A stretch of 45,623 bases of DNA, taken from assembly GCF_001399755.1 (NCBI RefSeq), contig NZ_LJCP01000003.1:1-45623 (forward strand), given 5' to 3'. Below the pieces are notes generated by a model. It saw only the letters and a list, made by a program, of their open reading frames with translations. It ran no database searches and had not been told where the DNA came from. Both the position numbers and the translations under genes were made by a program. The DNA comes from Thiohalorhabdus denitrificans. GTDB lineage: Bacteria; Pseudomonadota; Gammaproteobacteria; Thiohalorhabdales; Thiohalorhabdaceae. This document shows, in pieces, positions 33,801-42,388 of this stretch; the stretch's first letter is position 1, and every line of letters starts with the position of its first letter.

Positions 33801-34466
33801 ATGGCACAGAACGTCTTGATCACGGGGGCCAACCGCGGCATCGGCCTGGAGCTGGCCCGGCAATGGCACCAGCGGGGCGACCAGGTGATCGCCGTCTGCC
33901 GCCAGCCCTCCGAGGAGCTGCAGGGGCTGGGGGTGCGGATCATCGACGGCATCGACGTCACCCGGGGCGAGGAGGTGCAGCGCATGGCCGAGGCCCTCGG
34001 CGACGAGCGCATCGACCTGCTCTACAACAACGCCGGCATACTGCTCGACGAGAGCCTCGAGAACATGAACTTCGCTACCATGGAGCAGCAGTTCGAGGTG
34101 AACACCCTCGGCCCGCTGCACGTCACCCACGCCGTGCTGGGCAACATGGGCGAGGGCGCCAAGATCGGCCTGATGACCTCCCGCATGGGCTCCATCGCCG
34201 ACAACGACTCCGGCGGCCGGTACGGCTACCGCATGAGCAAGGCGGCCCTGAACGCCGCCGGTAAGTCCCTGTCCGTGGACCTCAAGCCGCGCGGCATCGC
34301 CGTGGCCATCCTGCACCCGGGCTACGTGCGCACCGAGATGACCCAGGGCCGTGGCCACATCACCCCCGACGAGGCGGCCGAGCGGCTGGTCCAGCGCATG
34401 GACGAGCTGAACCTGGAGAACACGGGAACCTTCTGGCACTCCGACGGCTCCGTGCTCCCCTGGTAG
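33801..34466 (+). CDS. Short-chain dehydrogenase/reductase (C-factor-like)
   Basis: The 221-residue protein is a compact SDR. It has the cofactor motif [23 protein letters not shown] (with the catalytic Ser) and Tyr-x3-Lys as [11 protein letters not shown], plus HPGYVRTEM. It lacks the C-terminal extension of the earlier SDR and resembles C-factor and carbonyl-reductase-like proteins. CAAGGAGCGCATCC precedes the ATG. Its substrate is unknown; it is separated from the ABC genes by a hairpin and is probably independent. Confidence 0.9.
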   Translation: MAQNVLITGANRGIGLELARQWHQRGDQVIAVCRQPSEELQGLGVRIIDGIDVTRGEEVQRMAEALGDERIDLLYNNAGILLDESLENMNFATMEQQFEVNTLGPLHVTHAVLGNMGEGAKIGLMTSRMGSIADNDSGGRYGYRMSKAALNAAGKSLSVDLKPRGIAVAILHPGYVRTEMTQGRGHITPDEAAERLVQRMDELNLENTGTFWHSDGSVLPW

Positions 34467-34520
34467 GGGGTCAGGCCCGCGGTTCGGCCTCCGGATCGGC
34501 CCCCGTACCCTGGAAGCACT

Positions 34521-35399
34521 TCAGCCGTGGGGTTCGGGGCGCCGCGGAGCGCGGCGGGCACGGTGGCCGCCCGACAGCTCGGGCGGGATTTCGATGCGGT
34601 GCTCCTCCCCCTCCTGCCAGAAGGTGACCTCGGCCCGCTCCCCGGAGGGTGTTTCCCGCAGGAGGGCCCGGAAATGGGCGGGCCCCCGCGGCGTCTCGCC
34701 GTTGATGGCGGTGATCAGCGCGCCCGGGCGGAGGCCGGCGTGGTGGGCCGGACCGATGGCCGCACTGACCACCACCCCCTTCCGGTCGGGGAGCTCCAGG
34801 GCCCGCCGCAGCTCCTCGGTCAGGGGGTTGACGGTGATGCCGGCCGCCCGGGCGATCCGCTCCTCCATGCCGCGGTACTCCACCTCCCGGGCCGCCTCCA
34901 GCACCTTGGGGGCGGCCAGGATGGGGACCCCGGCGCGCAGGGCGAGGGCCAGCGCGTCGCTGGGCCGGCTGTCCACGCGCACGGGCGCCTCCCGCCCGGC
35001 CACGGCGAGCTCGAGCATGCCGTAGAAGGCGCCGTCCCGGACGTCGTCCACGTAGATTCGCCGCAGCTCGGCCTCCAGGGCGCCCAGGGTGTCGCGCAGG
35101 AGGTCGTGGGTCATGGGGCGGGACGGCTCCACCTCCTGGAGGGCCATGGCGATGGCCTGCGCCTGTCCGGCATCCACGAAGATGGGGACGGCCTTCCCCG
35201 CGCCCGGCCGGCGCAGCAGCACCGCCGGAGCGCCCGCGGGCGTGACTCCCACGCCGACCGCCTCCACCTCCACGAAGCGGTCCTCGTCGGCGGCCAGCTC
35301 CCGGGCCGCGGCGGTGTGATTCGCCGCAAGGAGGAGGGCGGCCCCCAGAAGAAGTCCCCAGAGCCCAGGGCGGACGGTAAGCTTGCCTCGATGAGCCAT
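34521..35399 (-). CDS. Exported DUF151 (bifunctional nuclease)-PDZ fusion protein
   Basis: The 292-residue protein begins with a signal peptide (GLWGLLLGAALLLAANHTAAA). Residues about 40-165 match DUF151, the bifunctional nuclease family: VEVEAVGVGV, PIFVDAGQAQAIAMAL, PMTHDLLRDTLGALEAELRRIYVDDVRDGAFYGML (split here) and VDSRPSDALALALRAGVPILA. Residues about 195-265 are a PDZ domain (GVVVSAAIGPAHHAGLRPGALITAINGE). DUF151 proteins are usually without a signal peptide and without PDZ, so an exported fusion is unusual. GGAGGACAGGGG precedes the ATG. It converges with the SDR gene and is probably monocistronic. Nuclease activity is not shown by the sequence. Confidence 0.85.
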   Translation of the reverse strand: MAHRGKLTVRPGLWGLLLGAALLLAANHTAAARELAADEDRFVEVEAVGVGVTPAGAPAVLLRRPGAGKAVPIFVDAGQAQAIAMALQEVEPSRPMTHDLLRDTLGALEAELRRIYVDDVRDGAFYGMLELAVAGREAPVRVDSRPSDALALALRAGVPILAAPKVLEAAREVEYRGMEERIARAAGITVNPLTEELRRALELPDRKGVVVSAAIGPAHHAGLRPGALITAINGETPRGPAHFRALLRETPSGERAEVTFWQEGEEHRIEIPPELSGGHRARRAPRRPEPHG

Positions 35400-35581
35400 C
35401 CCCTGTCCTCCCTGACGGTTGGCGGGGAAGTGTCCGGAAAGCCGACCCGGAATTTCCGAGTTTTTTCCTAGACTGATTTTCACAGAAGGATGCGGGTCCG
35501 CCCGTGTCCCTTTCCCACGTCCCGGCTACTTTCCGAATCATGATTACCTTCCGCTAGCGGGCCACCAATCCGGACGATCCC

Positions 35582-35941
35582 GTGGAGCTGCCAGGCGATG
35601 AGGGGCCGCCTAGGCCCTTGCAGCGCGCCTTGCAGGGTGAGTCCGGAGTGGTTCGGGGCGAGGACCACCGGGGGCGGGAGGTGATCGCCGCCTACCAGCC
35701 CCTGCCCCGCATGGCCGGGGCGGGGATGCTGCGGGCGGACGTGGCGGCCTTCCGGGCCTTGGCGAGCTCCAAGGCGGAGGGGCTGGGCCTGGGCCTGCGG
35801 ACCAGCCTGTCCATCGTCGAGGCCCATAGCGGGCGGATGTGGGTGGAGACCAACGAGTGGGGCGGGGCCACCTTCCGCTTCACCCTCCCCTTCGCGCGGT
35901 CGGAGGCTGACGAGTCGCGGGAGGGAGGCGAGGCGGAATAG
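35582..35941 (+). pseudogene. Sensor histidine kinase remnant with internal deletion
   Basis: The frame (119 codons from a GTG) joins two distant parts of a sensor kinase: PLQRALQGESGVVRGEDHRG then VIAAYQPLP, like the end of an extracellular CACHE-type sensor domain, followed directly by SSKAEGLGLGLRTSLSIVEAHSGRMWVETN and GGATFRFTLPF, the G2 box and end of an HATPase_c domain. The membrane segment, HAMP, phospho-acceptor His and N box are all missing. The joint is in frame. No response regulator is next to it. It is most probably a decayed gene. Confidence 0.6.
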
Positions 35942-35957
35942 CCGGGCGGGTCCGGGG

Positions 35958-36158
35958 TCAGTCGTCGTCCCGGGCCACCCGGACCTCCAGCGGCCCGCCG
36001 TCCGGGGGCCAGGAGACGGTGAACTCGATGGGGGCGCAGCACACCGGGCAGTCCTCCACGTAGGCGGCGTCCCGGGTGCCCGTGTCCACCAGGGTGGCGA
36101 AGACCTCGCCACAGTAGGGGCACTCCACCTCGACCTCCGGCAGCGGGTCGCCGTCCAT
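35958..36158 (-). CDS. CPXCG-motif cysteine-rich protein
   Basis: The 66-residue protein has two Cys pairs: Cys13-x2-Cys16 (CPYCG) and Cys37-x2-Cys40 with Cys41 next to it (DCPVCC), with Tyr-Val-Glu-Asp before the second pair, as in the CPXCG-motif family (a zinc-ribbon-like fold of unknown function). It begins at ATG 36158, immediately after the PQQ-type dehydrogenase gene ends at 36170, so the two are likely cotranscribed. CCGAGTGAGCCGGGACGCC before the ATG gives a poor Shine-Dalgarno; GAG and GGGAC are the best candidates. Confidence 0.8.
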   Translation of the reverse strand: MDGDPLPEVEVECPYCGEVFATLVDTGTRDAAYVEDCPVCCAPIEFTVSWPPDGGPLEVRVARDDD

Positions 36159-36169
36159 GGCGTCCCGGC

Positions 36170-37309
36170 TCACTCGGCCGGCCGCAGCCGCACCAGGCGG
36201 CCGTCGGCGTGGTCGGTGAGGAGGTAGAGGAAGCCGTCGGGGCCCGTGGCGACGGCGCGCACTCGCCAGCCCCGGTCGTCGAGCAGGCGGCGTTCCCGGA
36301 CCACCTCCTGGCCGTCCAGCTCCAGGTGGGCCAAGTGGGTCAGGGCCAGGGCACCGACGAACAGGTCGCCCCGCCATTCGGGGAAGCGGTCGCCGGAGTA
36401 GAAGGCCATGCCCGAGGGCGCGATGGAGGGGACCCAGTAGTGGATGGGCTGCACGGTGCCGGGCAGGCGGTCCGGGCCGATCTCCGGGCCGGAGTACTCG
36501 CGCCCGTAGGTGGTCTTGGGCCAGCCGAAGTTGCCCCCCGGCTCGGGGATGTTGATCTCGTCCCCCCCGCGGGGGCCGTGCTCGTGGATCCACACCTCCG
36601 CCGTCTCCGGATGCAGGGCGGCGCCCTGGGGATTGCGGTGGCCGTAGCTGTAGATGGCGTCGCGGGCGTCGGCGCGGTCCACGAAGGGATTGTCCTCCGG
36701 CACCGCGCCGTCCTCGTTGAGGCGCAGCACCGAGCCGTTGTGGTCGCCGAGGTCCTGGGCGCGGTCCCGCTCGCCGCGCTCGCCCACGGTCACGAACAGG
36801 TGGCCGTCGCCGTCGAAGACGATCCGCGAGCCGAAGTGCATGGAGCTGGCCACGCAGGGCTCGGCCACGAACAGGGTCTCGAAGTCCGTTAGCCGGTCGC
36901 CCTCCAGGCGGCCGCGGCCCAGGTGGGTGGCGTTGCCGGGGCCGCACTCCCCGGACCAGGTGAGGTAGACCCAGCGGTTGTCGCCGAAATCGGGGTGCAG
37001 GGCCACGTCGAGCAGCCCCCCCTGGTTGCCGGCGTCCACCGGGGGCACGCCCGCCAGGGCCCGCCGGTCGCCGCTGTCCGGGTCCAGGCGCAGCAGGGTG
37101 CCGGAGCGCTCGGTCACCAGGAGGTCGCCGTCGGGCAGGAAGGCCAGGGCCCAGGGGTGATCGAGCCCCCTGGTTACGGTCTCCACCTCGATGCCGGCCT
37201 CGGCGTCGGAGACCGCCTCCGCCTCTCCCTGGGCGTGGGCGACGGGCGTGAGCAGGGCGGCGGCCAGCAGGGCGAGGATCCCGGCCCGCGGCTGCTTGGG
37301 GCTGTTCAT
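36170..37309 (-). CDS. Exported PQQ-dependent sugar dehydrogenase-like protein
   Basis: The 379-residue protein has a signal peptide (ILALLAAALLTPVAHA) and a beta-propeller of the glucose/sorbosone dehydrogenase family: LDHPWALAFLPDGDLLVTER, NQGGLLDVALHPDF, SRIVFDGDGHLFVTVGERG, YSYGHRNPQG, IHEHGPRGGDEIN, GGNFGWPKTTYG and SPSGMAFYSGDRFPEW-like text (IAPSGMAFYSG). These bind PQQ in soluble aldose dehydrogenases (Asd/YliI type). It should oxidise sugars in the periplasm. GGGAGCGCCGCG precedes the ATG at 37309. It is divergent from the LLM oxidoreductase. Confidence 0.92.
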   Translation of the reverse strand: MNSPKQPRAGILALLAAALLTPVAHAQGEAEAVSDAEAGIEVETVTRGLDHPWALAFLPDGDLLVTERSGTLLRLDPDSGDRRALAGVPPVDAGNQGGLLDVALHPDFGDNRWVYLTWSGECGPGNATHLGRGRLEGDRLTDFETLFVAEPCVASSMHFGSRIVFDGDGHLFVTVGERGERDRAQDLGDHNGSVLRLNEDGAVPEDNPFVDRADARDAIYSYGHRNPQGAALHPETAEVWIHEHGPRGGDEINIPEPGGNFGWPKTTYGREYSGPEIGPDRLPGTVQPIHYWVPSIAPSGMAFYSGDRFPEWRGDLFVGALALTHLAHLELDGQEVVRERRLLDDRGWRVRAVATGPDGFLYLLTDHADGRLVRLRPAE

Positions 37310-37491
37310 CGCGGCGCTCCCGGACGTGACAAAGGACAGGCCTTCACTGTACTGCTTCCCGGCCCGGCTCCGGAACCGGGAGCCGCTTGGGCCCGGCGTT
37401 CCCGTGCGGTTAGACTGACCCTCCCGCCCCGCCCGACCCTGCTCCCCGGCCGGGTCCGGAAGCCGGAGCGACAAGCACAGGAGTCCCCCGC

Positions 37492-38496
37492 GTGACCGCC
37501 TTCTCCATTCTCGATCTCGCCCCCATCCGGCAGGGCGGCGACGCCGCCGCGGCCTTCGGGCACACCCGCGAGCTGGCCCGCCACGCCGAGGCCTGGGGCT
37601 ACCGGCGCTTCTGGCTGGCGGAGCACCACAACATGACCGGCATCGGCAGCTCCGCCACCGCCGTGCTCATCGGGCACGTGGCCGAGGCCACGGAGACCAT
37701 CCGCGTGGGCTCGGGGGGGGTCATGCTGCCCAACCACGCGCCGCTGGTGGTGGCCGAGCAGTTCGGCACCCTGGAGGCCCTCCATCCGGGCCGCATCGAC
37801 CTGGGGGTGGGCCGGGCCCCCGGCACCGACGGGCGCACCGTGCGCGCCCTGCGCCGTCAGGACCCGGACGCCGCCGAGCGCTTCCCCCAGGACCTGGAGG
37901 AGCTTCGGTCCTACTTCCGCCCGGCGGAGCGGGGACAGGCCGTGCAGGCGGTGCCCGGCGCGGGCCTGGATATCCCCGTCTGGATCCTGGGCTCCAGCCC
38001 CAGCAGCGCCGATCTGGCCGCCCGGCTGGGGCTGCCCTACGCCTTCGCCTCCCACTTCGCCCCGTACCAGCTCATGGAGGCCCTGGACCTCTACCGCAGC
38101 CGGTTCGAGCCCTCGGAGCACCTGGGGCGGCCCTATGTCATGCTCGGCATGAACGTGGCCGCCGCCGACACGGACGCCGAGGCGCGGCGACAGTTCACCT
38201 CCCTCCAGCAGCAGTTCCTGTCCATGGTGCGGGGCCGCACGCCCCGGCCCCTGCCGCCGCCGGTGGCGGATCTGGAGGAGGTGGCCACCCCGGGGGAGCG
38301 CGAGCGCATCGCGCCCATGCTGTGGGCCTCGGCCGTGGGTGCCCCGGAGACGGTGGAGCGCGAGGTTCGCGGGTTCCTGGAGCGCACCGGCGCCGACGAG
38401 ATCATGGCGACCACCCAGATGTACGAGCAGGCGGCCACCCTGCGCTCCTTCGAGCTGCTGGCCGGGGTGCGGGAGCGCCTCGCCGGCGGGGTGTAG
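37492..38496 (+). CDS. LLM-class flavin-dependent oxidoreductase (MsnO8-like)
   Basis: The 334-residue protein is a luciferase-like monooxygenase. It shows LDLAPI-type start ([11 protein letters not shown]), [60 protein letters not shown] and [28 protein letters not shown], all typical of the MsnO8 subgroup. It uses FMNH2 and O2 on an unknown substrate. The start is GTG, with AGGAG at 8 bases. It converges with the DsrE-like gene after 15 bases. Confidence 0.93.
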   Translation: MTAFSILDLAPIRQGGDAAAAFGHTRELARHAEAWGYRRFWLAEHHNMTGIGSSATAVLIGHVAEATETIRVGSGGVMLPNHAPLVVAEQFGTLEALHPGRIDLGVGRAPGTDGRTVRALRRQDPDAAERFPQDLEELRSYFRPAERGQAVQAVPGAGLDIPVWILGSSPSSADLAARLGLPYAFASHFAPYQLMEALDLYRSRFEPSEHLGRPYVMLGMNVAAADTDAEARRQFTSLQQQFLSMVRGRTPRPLPPPVADLEEVATPGERERIAPMLWASAVGAPETVEREVRGFLERTGADEIMATTQMYEQAATLRSFELLAGVRERLAGGV

Positions 38497-38511
38497 GCGG
38501 CCCGCCCGGAC

Positions 38512-39006
38512 TCAGTCGAGGCGGATGCGGGCGTAGCCGCGCTGGGCGTAGGCCGCAGCGGTGAGGAAGGTGTTGCCCACCTCCACCACCGGCTCCACCA
38601 GGTCCTCCTGGGAAAGCTCCACCCGTCGGGTGGCCAGGGAGCAGGCCTCGATCCGCGTCACGCCCTCGAGCCGGGCCAGCTCCACCAGCTTCCGCTGGAC
38701 CTGCCGGACCGCCGGCTCCTCGGCCAGCTCCACGCGGTCCAGGTCCTCCGCCAGCAGGCGCACCGCCCCGCTGCGGAAGGCCAGCAGCATGCGCGGCTCC
38801 ACGCCCTGGCGCTCCAGGTCCCGGTAGGTCTGCTCCACCACCTTCAGCCGGGACAGCAGCCGTCCGGGATCGTCCAGGGTCACGTCCCACAGGATGCGGC
38901 CCTCCTCGATCCCTTGCAGGGAGCGGGCGTCGTCGGGGCGCTCCGCCGCAATGGCCGGAAAAGCGGCGGGGAGCAGCAGGAGCAGCGCAAAAAGCAAATT
39001 CCGCAT
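38512..39006 (-). CDS. Exported DsrE/DsrF-like protein
   Basis: The 164-residue protein begins with a signal peptide ([17 protein letters not shown]) and then has a DsrE-fold: [48 protein letters not shown] and the [10 protein letters not shown] segment, whose Cys is a candidate active residue. Cytoplasmic DsrE/TusD proteins carry persulfide sulfur; in exported members the role is unknown, though sulfur handling fits other genes here. GGGAGGATCCCC precedes the ATG at 39006. It lies 34 bases downstream of MltF on the same strand, so they may be cotranscribed. Confidence 0.85.
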   Translation of the reverse strand: MRNLLFALLLLLPAAFPAIAAERPDDARSLQGIEEGRILWDVTLDDPGRLLSRLKVVEQTYRDLERQGVEPRMLLAFRSGAVRLLAEDLDRVELAEEPAVRQVQRKLVELARLEGVTRIEACSLATRRVELSQEDLVEPVVEVGNTFLTAAAYAQRGYARIRLD

Positions 39007-39040
39007 GGGGATCCTCCCTTGCCGGGGGCGATTGGCCCCT

Positions 39041-40417
39041 TCAGTCCTGCACCATGTTGCGCAGGACGTGGCGGTATTCCCGGATGCGCCGCACATAGCG
39101 CACGGGCTCGGTGCCGCGGGCGTAGCCGTATTTCAGGTTCCGGTAGTACTTCCGGTCCGCCAGCAGGGGCAGCACCTCCTTCATGTCGCGCCAGTGGTGG
39201 GGGCTCTTGTCGAGCTGGCGCGCCAACCGCTGGGCGTCGTGGAGGTGGGCCCGGCCCACGTTGTAGGCGGCCAGGGCCAGCCAGGTCCGGTCCGGCTCGG
39301 TGACCTCCTCGCTGAACCGTGTCTTCATCCGGGCCAGGTACTTGGCGCCCCCGAAGATGCTCTGCCGGGGGTCGAGGCGGTCTTCCACGCCCAGGGCCTG
39401 CGCGGTCCGGCGGGTCAGCATCATGATGCCGCGGACGCCGGTGGGGCTGCGGGCGTCGGGCCGCCAGTGGGACTCCTGGTAGCCCTGGGCGGCGATGAGC
39501 GTGTAGGGCAGGTCGTGCTTCTCGGCGGCCTGGCGGAAATAGGAGCGGTACTGGGGGAACCGCTGGTCGATGCGCCGGATGAAGGCGCGGGTGTCCACGT
39601 AGTCGAAGACCTCGAAGAAGCCGTAGTACTTCTCGTGGACCTGGTCCAGCCGGCCCTCGGCGCGGAATTTCGCCAGCCAGCCCGCCACCGCCCCCTCCAG
39701 CTCCGCGCTGGAGGCGGGCAGGGCCCAGGCGATGGGCTGTTCGCGGGAGAGGTTGAAAGGTGCGATCAGCTCGGGGTAGTAGCGGCGGTTGATGTCGACG
39801 ATGGTGGAATCGGCCACCGTGCAGTCGATTGCCCGCTTCCAGACCTCGTGGAGGAGGCGCTCGGTATTCAGCTCTTCCGACTCCCGCCAGCTCAGCTCGG
39901 GATAATCCTTCTCCCGGAGGCCGCGCAGGCGTGCCACGTAGCTGCTGTTTGCCACCACCGTGAGATCCAGGTCGGTGAGGTCGGCCACGTCCTGCGGGCG
40001 GGCGGTGTCCCGCCGGCAGACCACCTGCTGGGTGACGCGGTTGTAGGCGGGGCCGAAGCGGAACCGCTCCTTGCGGGCGTCGGTGGGCGTCAGGCCGGCG
40101 GCGGCCAGGTCGCCCTCGCCGTCCTCCAGGGCGGACAGGATGGCGCCCAGACCGGGCAGCACCTCGAACTCCGCCTCCACCCCGAGGTGATCGGCGAAGG
40201 CCCGCGCCATCTCGTACTCGGGGCCCCGGGGCTCCTCGTCCCGGCCGATGTACCAGGTGGTGGGGGCGTTCCGGGTGAGGACTATTAGCTTCCCGGACTC
40301 CTTGATCTCGTCCAGGGTGCGCGGCTCCTTCTGGTCCGGATTGGTGGGGCCGCTGTCGCAGCCGGAAAGCGGGGCGAGGGCCGCGAGCAGCAGGAGGAGG
40401 GAAGGTCGGAAGGGCAT
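39041..40417 (-). CDS. mltF: Membrane-bound lytic murein transglycosylase F
   Basis: The 458-residue protein has a lipoprotein signal (ALAPLSGC), an N-terminal periplasmic-binding (SBP_bac_3) domain (about 35-265, GKLIVLTRNAPTTWYIGRD ... GDLAAAGLTPT), and a C-terminal SLT lysozyme-like domain (about 295-420) with AAQGYQESHW (catalytic Glu), SPTGVRGIMMLT and LAAYNVGRAHLHDA. This is the MltF layout: an outer-membrane-anchored enzyme that cleaves peptidoglycan by transglycosylation, making anhydro-muropeptides. The ATG at 40417 is preferred for the lipoprotein signal; the frame remains open to 40819. It is divergent from the DUF429 gene. Confidence 0.95.
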   Translation of the reverse strand: MPFRPSLLLLLAALAPLSGCDSGPTNPDQKEPRTLDEIKESGKLIVLTRNAPTTWYIGRDEEPRGPEYEMARAFADHLGVEAEFEVLPGLGAILSALEDGEGDLAAAGLTPTDARKERFRFGPAYNRVTQQVVCRRDTARPQDVADLTDLDLTVVANSSYVARLRGLREKDYPELSWRESEELNTERLLHEVWKRAIDCTVADSTIVDINRRYYPELIAPFNLSREQPIAWALPASSAELEGAVAGWLAKFRAEGRLDQVHEKYYGFFEVFDYVDTRAFIRRIDQRFPQYRSYFRQAAEKHDLPYTLIAAQGYQESHWRPDARSPTGVRGIMMLTRRTAQALGVEDRLDPRQSIFGGAKYLARMKTRFSEEVTEPDRTWLALAAYNVGRAHLHDAQRLARQLDKSPHHWRDMKEVLPLLADRKYYRNLKYGYARGTEPVRYVRRIREYRHVLRNMVQD

Positions 40418-40559
40418 GGTCGGTCCTGGGGGTGTGGGGGGATCGGGAACCGGCTGGAAGGGTAGCCCAAAACGTCCTGTTTTCAAACGGTTTGTCGGCA
40501 TTTGTTGGGCCCGGGATCGGTCCCTGACCGGGCTGCGGGGTAAGCCAGGGAGAGACGCG

Positions 40560-41264
40560 ATGGCCATCGTGGCGGGGGTGGACGGCTGCCCGGGGGGCTG
40601 GCTGTGCCTGTGGGGGGATCCGGAGCGGGGGGCGCTGTCGGCCGGGATCCTGGAGCGGCTGGAGGACCTGCTGGGCCTGGAGCCCCGCCCCGTCGCGGTG
40701 GGGGTGGATGTCCCCATCGGCCTGCCGGAGCGCGGCGTCCGGGCCTGCGACCGGGAGGCGCGGCGGCTGCTCGGCCGCCCCCGGGCAAGCAGCGTCTTTC
40801 CGGCTCCCCTCCGGCCCATGCTGGCGGCGGACAGCTACCGCGAGGCTTGCCGGATCGGGGAGGGGAAGGACGGTCGCCGCCTGTCCCGGCAGGCCTGGAA
40901 CATCCTGCCCAAGGTCCGGGAGATGGACGCCTTTCTCGCGGCGGACCCCTCCCGTGCGGAGTGGGTCCATGAGGTCCACCCGGAGACGAGCTTCGCCGTA
41001 TGGAACGGCGGCGTGCCCATGGCCCACAACAAGAAGACGGCCGCGGGGGCCGCGGAGCGAAACCTGCTGGCAGAGGGCTGGCTCGGCACCGCCTGGCCGT
41101 ACGCCCGGTCCGGGCTCCCCGCCTCCGGATACGCCCGCGACGACCTCCTGGACGCCGTCGCCGCGCTCTGGAGCGCCCGGCGCATCGCTGTCGGCGAGGC
41201 CCTGCGCCGGCCCCCGGAGCCGGAGCGGGACGCACGCGGGCTGGCCATGGAGATCCGGGCCTGA
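40560..41264 (+). CDS. DUF429-family protein (predicted RNase H-like nuclease fold)
   Basis: The 234-residue protein has the DUF429 order: VAGVDGCPGGWLCLW (about 4-18; Asp-Gly-Cys motif), VGVDVPIGLPERG (about 48-60), RACDREARRLLGRPRASSVFPAP (about 61-83), EVHPETSFAVWNGG (about 138-151), and YARDDLLDAVAALWSA (about 193-208). Acidic residues in the first, fourth and last blocks form an RNase H-like metal site. Its function is unknown. It starts 142 bases from the divergent mltF and is probably transcribed alone. Confidence 0.88.
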   Translation: MAIVAGVDGCPGGWLCLWGDPERGALSAGILERLEDLLGLEPRPVAVGVDVPIGLPERGVRACDREARRLLGRPRASSVFPAPLRPMLAADSYREACRIGEGKDGRRLSRQAWNILPKVREMDAFLAADPSRAEWVHEVHPETSFAVWNGGVPMAHNKKTAAGAAERNLLAEGWLGTAWPYARSGLPASGYARDDLLDAVAALWSARRIAVGEALRRPPEPERDARGLAMEIRA

Positions 41265-41367
41265 GCCCCCAGGGCGGCGCCTACCAGTTCGGCGTCAGCC
41301 GGCAAGCGCTACGGAGTGGGCCAGCTGGCTGCCCGCTGGCAGCGGCCCTCCCCGCGGAAGCAGGAGG

Positions 41368-41457
41368 AACCCCCGACCCATTGGGGCGGGCCGGGGGTTG
41401 GAGGTGGCCCCATTGCAGCCCCGCCCCCCCGGGCCGAGCATGGGGTTGGGCGGGGCT
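41368..41457. repeat. Two tandem hairpins between DUF429 and cbiZ genes
   Basis: AACCCCCG (41368-41375) pairs with CGGGGGTT (41392-41399), and AGCCCCGCCC (41417-41426) pairs with GGGCGGGGCT (41448-41457). Neither has a T-run. The whole gap 41265-41600 carries no other coding-like frame except a 15-codon ORF (41502-41549). I looked for the conserved B12 box and adenosylcobalamin-riboswitch layout and did not find them. Confidence 0.5.
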
Positions 41458-41600
41458 CAAGCGTTGGGTGCGGAGGTCCCGGTGCCGTAGCGGAGCGGAC
41501 CATGACCGCGGAAGTGATCGGGCTCTACCCGGAGGCCAGCTTCTGCTAGATTCGGTCCTTTTCCGGCCAAGGGCCACTAGACCACTAGTAGAGCCGCTCC

Positions 41601-42284
41601 ATGCGATTCGCCCCCGGCGTCACCCTAGAACGCCATCCCCGCTGGAACGCCCTGGCCTTCGACCGGCCCTGCCCGGTGCTCTCCTCCGCACCGGTGGGCG
41701 GCGGCGACCGCCTGGTCCGGCGCATCGTCAACCTGTGCGTCCACGGCGACGGCTGCCTCGATGCCTGCGCGGACCCGGAGGCAACCTTCGCGGGATTGGC
41801 GGCCGAGCAGGGCTGGGGCGGGGCACTCACCGGGCTGATGACCGCCGTGTCCGCGCAGGATCTGGGCGTGGGTCACGCCCCGCTGCGGGACCCGCTATGG
41901 TCGGTGCTGGCCACGGCGGGCACCAGCAATGCCCATCGTGCCGGCGAGCCGGCCCCCGTCCACCCGGGCGCGGGCACTATCAACATCATCGCGGTAACCG
42001 GGCAGGGGCTTACCGCCGCCGCACGGGCGGAGGCGCTGGCCCTGGTGGCGGAGGCCAAGGCCGGGCTGCTCGCCGACCTGGGGCGGACCGTGCCGGGCTC
42101 CGGCCGAATCGCCACTGGCACGGGCACGGATGCGGTGGCCATCGCCTCCGAGGGCGGCGCCGATACGCCCTATTCCGGTTACCACACTGAATCGGGACAG
42201 GCCCTGGTGGCGGCGGTCCGGGAGGCCGTCGGCGCCTCCCTGGCACTGAGCGGGGAAAGGGGAGCGGAACCCGAGGAGACCTGA
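41601..42284 (+). CDS. cbiZ: Adenosylcobinamide amidohydrolase CbiZ
   Basis: The 227-residue protein carries the CbiZ pattern: VLSSAPVGGGD (about 26-36), a GGALTGLMTAVSAQDLG block (about 72-88), TAGTSNAHRAGEP (about 102-114), and GTGTDAVAIASEGG followed by the YSGYHTESG end. CbiZ removes the aminopropanol side chain from adenosylcobinamide so that salvaged corrinoids can enter cobalamin synthesis. No other cobalamin gene and no recognisable riboswitch lies in the window, so it acts as a lone salvage gene here. The ATG has no obvious Shine-Dalgarno; GTAGAGCCGCTCC precedes it. Confidence 0.9.
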   Translation: MRFAPGVTLERHPRWNALAFDRPCPVLSSAPVGGGDRLVRRIVNLCVHGDGCLDACADPEATFAGLAAEQGWGGALTGLMTAVSAQDLGVGHAPLRDPLWSVLATAGTSNAHRAGEPAPVHPGAGTINIIAVTGQGLTAAARAEALALVAEAKAGLLADLGRTVPGSGRIATGTGTDAVAIASEGGADTPYSGYHTESGQALVAAVREAVGASLALSGERGAEPEET

Positions 42285-42388
42285 TCAATCCGACCCTCAT
42301 GGGGGCGGGTGCCCTCCTGGGACCGCTTAGGGGGCTTCCGGCTCCTTGGACGGTCACCGAAACGTTCGCTCGGACTCCCAAAACGAAT

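Noticed and set aside
38880-41027. Long minus-strand frame overlapping mltF and DUF429
   Set aside because: It is a shadow frame: Arg/Pro/Gly-rich, and the two real genes account for the DNA.
41265-41600. Cobalamin riboswitch upstream of cbiZ
   Set aside because: I searched by eye for the B12 box and the associated conserved segments and could not find them; hairpins alone are not enough.
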